A stretch of DNA of 64,000 nt, from the NCBI GenBank assembly GCA_025642065.1, contig JAODUP010001320.1, positions 5,001 through 69,000 of the forward strand. The letters run 5' to 3'. Of this stretch, positions 55,346 to 64,000 are shown piece after piece (within the stretch, counting starts at the first letter, position 1; every line of letters begins with the position of its first letter). The position numbers and the translations under genes were made by a program. This DNA comes from Paralvinella palmiformis (lineage: Eukaryota > Annelida > Polychaeta > Terebellida > Alvinellidae). The notes under the pieces are model-generated. The model worked only from the letters and a program-made list of their open reading frames with translations, was not told the DNA's origin and searched no databases.

Positions 55346-56588
55346 GGTACAGGTAGCTGTTACAGGAACCTGTCACAGGTAACTTCCATTGGATCTGTTG
55401 TGTTTCAATTAATTAGCTTCGTACCGACGGCATGAAAACATATGGCTTTGTGTGTATATGCGTGCGAGGGGTCCGTGGTTGCCCGTCTGTCTGTGTGGTT
55501 GGACACAGAGAGAGAGAGAGAGAGACGTGTGTGTGAGTATGTGTGCGTGTGTGTTTTAGCTGTATATAATAAGGCACAGGCATAGAGAATCTCGAACCGT
55601 GAATTCAAACTCTGGACGTTTCTTCAGGGGACTGAATCCAGAGTGGCTTTTCTTGCTGAGACATGTGTAATGTCTCACCAGTCCCTAAGCCGCCAAGCAA
55701 AATCGAAATACCAATCACCTACAGCCGGGGAGTTTGGGTGTAAAAGACGTAAGTCGGATCACGGCAGTAGTGAAAGTGTTTAGCTGAATTATCTAAGCAG
55801 CCCTATTTATAGCTATTTTTCAATTGCTGTATCTTTCTGCAACGCAATACTATATAAACTATATAACCCAATTGTCACAGTCTTCAAAGATTAGATTTTA
55901 CAACGCACAGGCGTCATGAAGCGACTACTATTAAAACTGTTTAGCTTAATTGCTATTAAAAGACTGATATCTGCGCTGAAGCAGACCGTAATAGCGCGTC
56001 ATAGCTTCGTACTGTTTGAACTCTGCTATCATTTTCAAACCTGACCTAACGTCTGCTATTGTAGTTCTTAAATGTTATTTATTACAAGCAGATTAGAGCT
56101 AATCTTGAATGTCATAGTACAGACTGGATATAACTGGACCTAGGAAAGATAATTCTTTTCACACAAATAACTAAGGTGAATTATATATACAACTAAAGTT
56201 GTTATATAAAGCACACCAACCGCGCGAACTGTGTCCAATGCCACCGCTCGAGATGCGATGCAGTGTTTCTATTCCTGAGTCAGGAGTACTTATAATGCTT
56301 TAAGAGCGTACTGTGTCTGCTACAGTCATTTAAATGCGAATTGGCTATGTCTGTGTGTCTGGCCGGTGACCAGCCACCTAGGCTGCCGTGATGATCATAT
56401 ATCTTTAAAAGGTCTTCAGATGGTCAAACTTACCCCTGTTATAAAATAATTAATAACATTTTAAATCTTTCAAGTCACGTTTTGACGACATTAGAAACAA
56501 ACTTACTAAGTAAGGGACTAACATTCGTTCAAACCCCTAAGATTTCTAAAGCACCCATTTTGGAAGCAACTAAGGATTTCGGGAGGAA
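54951..56588 (-). repeat. Large inverted repeat, right arm
   Basis: Reverse complement of 49,453-51,089. Spacer between arms is about 3.86 kb. Identity ends at GGGAGGAAA (56,588) on the Penelope side and at GCAATTAAAA (54,951) on the integrase side. Confidence 0.9.
55553..56345 (+). mobile_element. Modules A+B, copy 7 (plus strand)
   Basis: A at 55,553-55,690, B to ACAGTCATTTAAATGC at about 56,338. A few bases (GCGAC) are missing after CAGAGTGGC relative to other copies. The antisense integrase and this module share a GA/GT array at 55,506-55,552. Confidence 0.85.
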
Positions 56589-56590
56589 AA
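56440..56590 (+). pseudogene. Penelope-like element, 5' end only
   Basis: Plus strand, near-identical to 49,450-49,600 minus: frame reads TTLETNLLSKGLTFVQTPK, then SKAPILEATKDFGRK, and stops matching at 56,588. It shows that the inverted duplication copied only the first about 50 codons of the element. Confidence 0.9.
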
Positions 56591-56647
56591 TCTTAAAAAG
56601 GTGTCCGCGGTATATGTAATATTTACTATATATATAGTAACATGCAC

Positions 56648-56648
56648 C

Positions 56649-56701
<53 letters not shown>

Positions 56702-56772
56702 TTATATCATAAGCAATTACATATCATAATTGATTCAGTATTACCATAATAAATACCAGTCAATACCACTCC

Positions 56773-56812
<40 letters not shown>
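56648..56812. repeat. (CA)n-(TA)n and second (TA)n microsatellite
   Basis: Arrays at 56,648-56,700 and 56,779-56,811. Confidence 0.95.
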
Positions 56813-56814
<2 letters not shown>

Positions 56815-56819
56815 AGAAG

Positions 56820-57395
56820 ATCGATGAAACTATAAACAAATGATTGTCAGTCGACAAAACCTTTGTTCTGATAGCTATAGTAGAACATATTAAACTATCG
56901 CTAGATATATCGTCGTCATCCACGTGTGGCGCCGCGCACGCACACAACAGATACACACATATATTATGCTGTCTTTCATGAAATATGCATGTTGATTCAG
57001 TGAAACATTTTCAACATAGAAATAAAACTGAATGTCAAGTAAACCATTGACCAACTTTTGTTTCTCTAGTTTCTGCCAACCCTAACATATATCAATGCTA
57101 TATATACTGAATTTGTTCTGTATGTTATATAGTGTATCGTTGTTGGAATATTATTTATTTTTATTTTCCACATATTTTACCCAACCCTAGTACTTATTAA
57201 AGGTCTAACCAATGCAAATTATTAGTCAAGTTGTATGTTTCTTTTAATTACACAAACAAATGTACACACATAGAAAATGCTTTCCTTTGTCTCACCCATT
57301 TTATTTGCATGGTGAATTAAATAGATTCATAAAAGTAGGAATAAATGTTCAAATCATATTAGTATGTGCATTGACAGATCAAGGAATTGATTAAT
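56820..57395. other. Unassigned AT-rich stretch
   Basis: Nothing recognised; possibly decayed 3' part of the Harbinger relic to the right. A 25-base phrase (GATTAATGGGCAAACATRAA) is duplicated just beyond, at 57,387-57,435. Confidence 0.4.
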
Positions 57396-57429
57396 GGGCA
57401 AACATAAAAAAGATTAATGGGCAAACATG

Positions 57430-59132
57430 AAAAATCAATTAAAATGTGGCAAGTGATCTCATAGACTTATAATGAGTGACTACTTATAATTAGTAAAGGA
57501 GCACATACAAACCATTACATTAATGCTATGCTGACCTTTGCGATTAACAAAAGAATATTCACCCATTGCTGACCCTTTTATTTTAATGCCTTTGGGAAAC
57601 CTCTAATGGCATAGAATTCTGTTGCAATCAGCCTGTTGCCTGAAATGAGCTATTATAATGTTATTTGGAATGAGTTTGGACAAAAAACATGTTGAACTGT
57701 AAAATAGACTAGCATGTGAAAGGTTAATTTAAGATTCGGATGAGAACATGCTGATTAGGACCTCAAACTATGATCTCTGCAACATGTGTGTGTATGTATG
57801 TGTGTGGCATTACACCATAAGATAAAATGTTCATACATGTACTCTGGTACTGTAGAATATCTTACGTATTATTTACAGGGTAACATATTTCAGCTGGTGT
57901 CTTTGTGCAGAGGAATTGACAGACTGCCTTAATGCATATAGGTACTGTGCTTCGGCTCACTCCGTGGATGCAAGAATGTTCAAACAGAAAACCACCCTGG
58001 CTGAAAATCTTACTGCAATCAACACTTGCAAATATTATAAAATATTTTATTAATATATATTACAAATGTTGATACATATCCACAATTGAATTTATACATA
58101 GTTAAATTTATATTTATTAAATATTTAACTATGTATGTTATATAGCATAAGCTGTTAAATGCACATATATTGTATAAGTTAAACATAATGATAATGAATT
58201 TGTATATTATTACATTTCTCTATTAAATATTTAATTTATATATGTCATATTTTATATTGTTGAGTATTTAAATATAATATTTAAGCTTGTAAATAAATAT
58301 AATAAAGTTACATGGGTATGAGAGTGTGTGTGTGTATAAATATTAAATCAACTGAAGGACTGTTTTGACATTTTGTTGATATGCCAATAAATAAGTTATT
58401 AATTCTAATAGTTTTCTTTTTATTGATTACAAAATAATTCCAGTCAATTAATACAATATATTTAATATTGGAATTTGTTGTGCACATTTTAAGAAATTTA
58501 AAGAAACTAATCCACAAAGAAATACAAATCTAGTTTCAACTAAATATTTTCACATTCATTTGTTTATATAGGTTTAGTCAGTACACATTATCTTTCATCG
58601 ATGCAGTCTGCACTGCACAACTCAAAAGTGTTTTCATCAAAATGAATTAACACAAAATTAAAGGTTCATATTTTAGATGTTTCTGAATAGCACTTAAGAT
58701 GTTTCATAACAACAGAAAATCCAGTTTTATGTGCTGCTATACTTCTATATTACTAGATGTCTTTCCTCAATAAATCACAGAAAATTGGCCCTTTGCTGCT
58801 TTGGCTTTGATATCAATTGTTCATCCGAGCGTCCCTCCCTCAGTCATTTGCTGCGTAGGCCACATCACGGGAATTAAATCATTTTCTTCGCGTGTATAAG
58901 TGTATATGCTATAGATAAAATTATTACATTGTAGTGTAAATGACATAACTGCGTTTTGGGTGTCAAAGCTCTTGATCTACCACTGCGATCCGAAAATTCG
59001 CTTCGGGCAAATTCTTCTGCTAAGTTCTCAATGAAATGACAGTTCAGTCTATAGTCCGAAATCAAATCGACATACTATTTCTCGAAAAACTCTCTCTCGT
59101 TAGCGACGATAATTCCTGACATTCAGCGCCAT
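57430..59132 (-). pseudogene. PIF/Harbinger (HARBI1-like) transposase, heavily decayed
   Basis: Minus strand, in order. An ATG at 59,132 starts MALNVRNYRR, with RERVFREIVCRFDF after a stop (Arg-rich N terminus). ISDYRLNCHFIENLAEEFAR and SRALTPKTQLCHLHY (59,065-58,930) match the 'F.L....v..L..el.......r...lsp..qll..l' region. About 850 bases later, FSQGGFLFEHSCIHGVSRST and VPICIKAVCQFL (58,000-57,890) give the helix-turn-helix block. FYAIRGFPK then leads into GEYSFVNRKGQHSINVMV (about 57,620-57,530), the DDE-domain block. The intervening gap may be an intron: donor-like AAT|GTAATA and acceptor-like CAGTAAG|ATT are in phase. The stretch between GFP and KGSAMGEYS is too short, so the first catalytic Asp (normally in a GxIDGT box) is deleted. 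The element cannot be active. Confidence 0.82.
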
Positions 59133-59279
59133 TTTTTCCATAAAGACCAAATCTTAGTGAAACGCAACATAACAATTTTAGGTCAAATATATTTAAGGAC
59201 AACAATTAAGGTCTAAAATATGAGATAAAGACGACTTTAAATCTTAGTGAAACGATCTCCTGGGAACCCCGATTATTTG

Positions 59280-59402
59280 TAAAGCCGAACGGCTGTTCTA
59301 TCGATCATCTATTTCTTTGAGTTTCGTTTGTACATCTTCAAAACTATCAACAGCATCTTCTACTTTCAACCCAAATATAATTACCACGTACTCGGCCGCC
59401 AT
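59280..59402 (-). CDS. Short open frame, 34 codons, unrecognised
   Basis: An ATG at 59,402 in good context (CTCAAATATGGCGGCCGAG) opens MAAEYVVIIFGLKVEDAVDS and continues to a stop at about 59,298. Surrounding sequence is CpG-richer than average. It could be a first coding exon (donor-like GTAGAA or GTACAA inside), part of the Harbinger element's second gene, or chance. Confidence 0.25.
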
Positions 59403-59530
59403 ATTTGAGCGGAGGTAATAACAATCGAGGAATAATTGGCGCAGAAGTACAGGATACGTAACCACTTCGCATCTTATAGTAGTACGTTGTATTGTGACAC
59501 ACGGATCATTAAATTAAACAAACGATCTTT

Positions 59531-59661
59531 GATGATGATGATTGGTGTTTTACGGCCACTTTTGTGCACATGGTAAGCTAAATGGGCCGAGCGACCTCCA
59601 AGTGTAATGAGGCGAAGTCAAACATGAAACAACCTTCAGTTAGACCACGGAGGCTGCCCCG
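59531..59661 (-). mobile_element. tRNA-derived SINE, family I (internally deleted)
   Basis: Tail GATGATGATGATTGG, body GGCCGTAAAACACC, TTAGCTTACCATGTGCAC, ACTTGGAGGTCGCTCGGCC; then the B-box region is missing and the sequence jumps to the head end (CGGGGCAGCCTCCGTGGTC on the minus strand). Confidence 0.85.
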
Positions 59662-59669
59662 AAAGTGAT

Positions 59670-60430
59670 ATTTGAGGAATCTGACAGAGTAGGATGTGAC
59701 ATGAGGTGTGGCGGAAGTGGAAGGTATTTACACTAAACTTTAACCCTTTACCTCACAGTACTCATCGTTAGAACTCGCCAAAGACCAGTTTCTTCTTCCA
59801 ACACTTTAGAGTCTAATTGGCGCGTGTTTGTTATGTTAGATGTATCAAGTTTAATCAGAATTAGATCTACAACCATCTAAACTTGATGCTATAGAATGAT
59901 GTATGTTTTATGGAATACAATAATTGACACACGAAATGGCAAAACACACAAAACGCGTCAATCCTTGGACGCAGTGACCAGATCCAGACACAGGATTTAA
60001 TAGAGAAGGTTAAAACATACTGGATTCGACTGATAGGCAAGTAGAAAGACAAACAGACTTGTTGACTGATTGTATTGTTTGTTAACAGCTTATTAATGAG
60101 CTTTATCACCCTATCCTCAATCTGTTTCTGGATCCATTCTTTGTCTATTCGTTCATTTCCAAGAATCGCTCTATGGTTAAATTGTATCAGCGCCTGACAT
60201 TAACGTGTGCGTGTGTGTGTATGTGTGTGTGTGTATGTATGGGTGTTATTGAAAGTAGTTTGTTGCAGTTTTTTTGTAAAGAAATGGTTTCGGAAACATG
60301 TTCGCTATCGCTAAAGGTCCGATCACTCAATGCGCATCCGCTGGCTCCCGATTGCGCTGAGGAGAATCGCATCCAAAACAGGCCAAAATAGTGCTCAGTG
60401 CTCGGCTCTTTACCACCAGCATACACATTC
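59670..60430. other. Unassigned stretch
   Basis: A GT array at 60,205-60,242. Open frames on both strands around 60,173-60,426 have no recognised domain. Confidence 0.4.
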
Positions 60431-60437
60431 TGACCAG

Positions 60438-60640
60438 TGTTTGTTTTGTTGTTGGGGGGTAATCCTCAGACTGTCGCTTATTCGGCACAGCCTCTATGTT
60501 GGAATGGTTGAGGAACGTCCTCCCCAACCACACACAAGGGAGCAGTACGGAAAGATGGAGCCGACATACACTGAGGGTGGTCACTGCCAGAGTGTTTTAC
60601 GTCATATGGGGTTTTTAACGTCCCCCACTCACTTGACAGA
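60438..60640 (-). mobile_element. tRNA-derived SINE, family II (head missing)
   Basis: Matches the 3' two thirds of the family, from the tail (plus GTTTGTTTTGTTGTTGG) to GTTTTTAACGTCCCCC, then breaks off. Open frames 60,330-60,656 (plus) and 60,478-60,663 (minus) run through it and are not genes. Confidence 0.85.
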
Positions 60641-60666
60641 AGACTTCTTTGTGTAAGAAACAACTT

Positions 60667-60864
60667 TTAACTTTTCAGATGTTTTTTGTGATTTCCTATT
60701 TTGGTTTCTTCACCATGTTGGGCATCATCAATTCGTGTAAGCATCTCATTCCGACATAGAGTAACCAGATCAATAAGATGACTTGTGTTTATCATATTAT
60801 GATGTATATAATGAATTTTTCCAAGCGAATCTGTGGCAACTTTAAATAGCCCAAAGACATTCAT
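60667..60864 (-). CDS. Open frame of 65 codons, unrecognised, coding-like
   Basis: Minus strand, starts MNVFGLFKVATDSLGK, ends HKKHLKS and a stop. Composition and codon positions look protein-like (IHHNMINTSHLIDLVTLC), unlike nearby microsatellite frames. No family was recognised. It lies about 200 bases left of the plus-strand ABCG-like exon and on the opposite strand. It could be a final exon of an antisense gene or a fragment of a mobile element. Confidence 0.3.
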   Translation of the reverse strand: MNVFGLFKVATDSLGKIHYIHHNMINTSHLIDLVTLCRNEMLTRIDDAQHGEETKIGNHKKHLKS

Positions 60865-61066
60865 AGTAAGTGTGTCAATATTAGAATGCTATCTGCCTCT
60901 AATTATGCAAAAATAAATCAATTAACATAAATGTGTTACCTGCTTTCTCCCTATCTTGTGTATCTGTTCTAACTTAGTTCTTATTACAGTGTGTATTACT
61001 ATTCCCTTTATCAGGTATGACCATATCAGACAGGTTTTCTAATACACGTTGTCGATTTAATTTCAG

Positions 61067-61287
61067 TTCCAGATGAAAGAACTGTTATAACAAAAAAGAA
61101 TGAGCATCTGGTACTTACAGACTCTCAGCCTATTATCAGTCATAAGATGACCAATGAAGCACCTCTCATGTTCTCACTGCCAGTTATTATGAAGTGTATT
61201 TCATACTGGATGAATGCCCTTATGCCAACTGCTGGTAATTTTGTAGCCTTCCTGATGCTCGTTTTGTTCCATTCCTCTGTAACACAG
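61067..61287 (+). CDS. Exon of an ABCG-type (White/sterolin-like) ABC transporter
   Basis: An acceptor (TTTAATTTCAG, ending 61,066) precedes an open frame PDERTVITKKNEHLVLTDSQ, then NEAPLMFSLPVIMKCISYWM and NALMPTAGNFVAFLMLVLFH. A donor ACACAG|GTCAGT follows at 61,287. The pattern E-R-x-v-x-x-k-E ... E-x-P-L-x-x-x-x-P-V-I-x-x-x-I-x-Y-W-M-x-x-L-x-P-x-A-x-x-F matches the ABC2 membrane domain of ABCG half-transporters, which export sterols, lipids or pigment precursors. It would cover the loop before, and most of, one membrane helix pair. The nucleotide-binding domain would be on exons not found here. No stop or frameshift was seen, so this is probably part of a real host gene. Confidence 0.65.
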
Positions 61288-61521
61288 GTCAGTGAGGTCA
61301 ATCTCTATACTCGGTGTCATTGTAGATTAGTTAACCGAGATGTGAAACTGAATTATGTAAATAATTTATAATATGATTATGATTCAGTTGGTGTATATTT
61401 TCAAAAATAAAAATAGTTTGGAGAGAGGATGATTTGTTTGTTTAGTCTTGGCACTAGTCATATACCTGGAACATATGGCCGTGAGATAATGATTAGTGAA
61501 ACATCGAATAGATACAGTTAG

Positions 61522-61595
61522 TTGTCAGATTCAAACCCACAATCTAGAGGTTTGTATGGCAGGGTTCTATCTATTGTTCTATCAGAGCACTCAAC
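61522..61595 (-). mobile_element. tRNA-like SINE head, family III
   Basis: Minus strand TGCTCTGATAGAACAATAG, ACAAACCTCTAGATTGTGGG, B box GGGTTTGAATC. It lies in what would be an intron of the ABCG-like gene. Confidence 0.6.
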
Positions 61596-61599
61596 TTTG

Positions 61600-62980
61600 A
61601 AGAGAAATCATTATTGGTTTCTTAAAGGTTTTGGGGAGAGATTTTGAATTTGGTTTATATTGATGTTAAATCAACGGTTATATATCTTTACTGTTAAAAG
61701 ACAAAAATTCAATCTGGTTTTCATCTGGTTTATTTCAATCTTGCGTGATAGTGCCATTTTGGGTATGACATCATTAGTCAAACAAAGCCTGTGAAACTCT
61801 GACTTCATTTCTAAACAATATCGACAGCTGTTTTTACTCTGACAATAAATTTAAAACTATTTTCCACTGGGTACAGTTTAGAAATCAAAACATGAGCATT
61901 ATTATGAAATCTGTCTATAGATTTTCTAAACATCCGGCTAGAAAGAGAAAGCAAATGATTAGTTAAAGAATAAAAGACAGGAAAGTAAATAACCACAGTC
62001 ACGAACTGTCAGACTATAGATAATTTTGTTACCAAATATATATGATAAAACAGAGATTAAAAAGTTATCCCATCATTTTAGTGTAGATAAAACATGTTGT
62101 TACCATTATTTTAGCTTTTTCTACTAATGCTGTTTTAACAAAGTCATTGTACTATATGATCCTTGACCTTCTCAATCTTCAAAAATCCTCAATCAATGGC
62201 AGAGTAACATGCTAACCGATCCAGAGTAAATTTAACTCAATTGGGGAAATCCCAAATGATGTTATTGTTTATTTTTAAGATCAATAAATCAATAATTATT
62301 ATTGTATGCTGCTCACGGAGTATCAGCTGGAGAATTGGCAGGCTTCTTGATTAGTGAATAAGCCAGTTTTAATTTATTTGGATCATGATGTTTCTGTTAC
62401 ATATAATAAAACATGAGCCATTGACTTTAATCAAAACTATTTAAACAACCAAAATTTAAAGTAATTTTCACCAGTATGCTGTTGAAATTATAATGCACCA
62501 AGTCAGAAATACAGTAAGTAAAGGAACACAATTAATTTTCTGCAATTGTCCAATAATTATTTTAGCATTGATTGTTGTATTACCACAGTGTATGAATTAA
62601 AATCACCTTTATAAATCTCTACATCAGAGTTTTAGCATTGTGTTACCAGTGAAATGACTGTTGTACATCCTGTGAAGCCCAATAAAGATATAATAGGTAT
62701 CATAATATAGACTAAATATGTTGGAGAGCTTCTTCTGCAATTTCTATTAATTAAACATTTATATTTATTCAAGATACTAACTGTAATTAAAAACATTACG
62801 TGCATAATTATATCCAAACATACATCTCTGTACTACAGACATCTACAATACAAATATTTGGAATGGACATTCAGCTATGTTGTCTGTGCTTACATGCGTT
62901 TGGTTAAAGAGGTTATGGATGGGGTAAAGTGGTTATTATAATAAGGAGATGGTACAGATTTAAACTTTGTAGACATTTGT
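61600..62980. other. Probable intron or intergenic AT-rich sequence
   Basis: Lies between the ABCG-like exon and the terminal exon. No further exon could be identified with confidence. Minus-strand frames at 61,811-62,002 and 62,632-62,817 have no domain. Confidence 0.4.
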
Positions 62981-62984
62981 AGGC

Positions 62985-63600
62985 ATTTTAATGAGGCTGT
63001 ATAGAGATTGTCAAAACATTAAAAACATAGTTTTCATCTCGTGAAAAAGTTAAATAATCATATCTTTCCATATCATTATATGAAACGAAAGAACTGATAT
63101 CTGTTATCGTATAAAAGCAATATGTGGTTGTTGGTTAATAACTGTTTCCATGTGCAATACACATTTTTCTATGAGTCTGTGATGAAAAATGAGATCGTTA
63201 GCAATGAAGTCACACTGAGATTGTCGAACCTAACAAGTTTTGTTTTCATCTCGTAAACAAGTTAAACAATGGTAACTTTGTATGTCATTACATGAAACAA
63301 AAGAACTAATATTTGTCCTCACATAAAAGTGATATGTAGTTTCTGGCTAATCACTTATTCCATGCACAATATGCATTTTTGATGAGGCCTTGTAACCTTT
63401 GTTCACCGTGCAGAAATTATCAACACACAGTCATAGATTTAAACATGTTTTCTTTTCATCTTCAAAACAGATTGAAAACTCATCATTTTGCATGTCACTT
63501 TATGAAACAAAAGAACAGGCATCTATACTCACATGAAATAGATCTATGATTGTTGGTTAAAAATAGGTTTCTATGTAAAATTAGCCATCAGTTGAACACT
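62985..63600 (+). repeat. Diverged tandem repeat, about 220-bp unit, 3 copies
   Basis: Units near 62,990-63,190, 63,210-63,390 and 63,410-63,600 share, in order, TTTTCATCTCGT, AAGTTAAAYAAT, ATTAYATGAAACRAAAGAAC, a CACATAAAAG-like block, GGTTGTTGGTTAAT-like and CATGTGCAATACACATTTTT-like blocks. Differences between units are around a quarter of positions, so the duplication is old. It lies in a probable intron. Confidence 0.8.
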
Positions 63601-63863
63601 GATTTGTGTGATTACATAGTCTGAGTCTAGTATAGTTGTGTACAGAGTGAAATATTACACGTTGAGCTCAGACAGTAAGATTAAGAAGTAGTATTACTAT
63701 TCTATTGTAATAAAAAAGGTATATGTTAAGAACTACACCTGACACTCAGAGAATCCAAAATATTTCCGTCTAGTTTTATAACAGCTAAGTAGCTAAATAT
63801 ATTAATTTATTGTACTATTGTACTGTCAGCGATAGCATAATACAAGATGTTATTTTTCTCCAG

Positions 63864-64000
63864 TTTAGAACTGATGTATTAGAGCACAATCATGATCAAC
63901 AGAAGAAAGTATTGATGAGTCCAGATGAACTAACAGAACTACTCAACTTCTATCACTCCAAGCCTGTTTGTGGATACAGTAGTGTCAGTACCACACTTGC
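63864..64000 (+). CDS. Coding exon running off the right edge
   Basis: An acceptor TTTTTCTCCAG ends at 63,863. The frame then reads FRTDVLEHNHDQQKKVLMSP, then DELTELLNFYHSKPVCGYSS, and stays open to the window end. Its phase (0) is compatible with the donor at 61,287, so both exons may belong to one gene. The 'SPDEL..LL.FY..S' style resembles the linker between the ATPase and membrane domains of ABCG proteins, which normally precedes the membrane domain. It may therefore be the next tandem ABCG gene or an unrelated C-terminal exon. Confidence 0.55.

Noticed and set aside
60330..60656. 108-codon plus-strand open frame
   Set aside because: Most of it overlaps an antisense SINE family II copy; the same reading occurs in the copies at 24.0 and 41.1 kb.

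Overview
This is an AT-rich, intron-containing eukaryotic window with no operons, ribosome binding sites or densely packed genes. It is dominated by simple-sequence repeats (TA, GT/CA, GTGA, AGT, ATT, GATA) and by old, broken transposable elements. The mix of Penelope-like elements with GIY-YIG endonucleases, Ty3-type integrase fragments, CR1/L2-like non-LTR fragments, PIF/Harbinger, MULE and THAP-type DNA transposon relics, and several tRNA-derived SINE families fits a marine invertebrate, most likely a mollusc. That assignment is inference; no host gene here fixes the species.

Layout. 0-9.6 kb: a GC-richer unassigned stretch, a 5'-truncated Penelope-like element (3.73-5.10 kb, minus strand) and a 640-bp GTGA array. 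9.6-23.1 kb: modular repeats called here C, A and B, a repeat called D (two copies), and three non-LTR retrotransposon fragments whose two visible reverse-transcriptase catalytic motifs are mutated. 23-26.7 kb: mostly unassigned DNA with SINEs. 26.7-35.8 kb: an old direct segmental duplication (about 26.74-29.91 and 30.78-35.77 kb) containing a roughly 500-bp block that is nearly identical between otherwise diverged copies. 36-47 kb: SINEs, minisatellites, a THAP/P-element-like relic (39.6-40.3 kb) and a MULE-type transposase tail (45.4-45.7 kb).

47-56.6 kb is the most structured part. A fuller Penelope-like element (47.64-49.60 kb, minus) has a hammerhead-ribozyme-like motif just downstream, and a second copy of the motif lies inverted at 53.7 kb. 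Two inverted arms of about 1.64 kb (49.45-51.09 and 54.95-56.59 kb) each carry a Penelope 5' end, an A+B module and a Ty3-type integrase. The 3.9-kb spacer holds a retrotransposon 3' end and an unidentified open reading frame of at least 167 codons.

56.6-64 kb: a badly decayed PIF/Harbinger transposase (57.4-59.1 kb, minus). The only likely host gene is on the plus strand: an exon at 61.07-61.29 kb matching the membrane domain of an ABCG transporter, and a further open exon running off the right edge at 64 kb.

All identifications are by eye from protein motifs; no database search was possible. Element boundaries are usually accurate to tens of bases.
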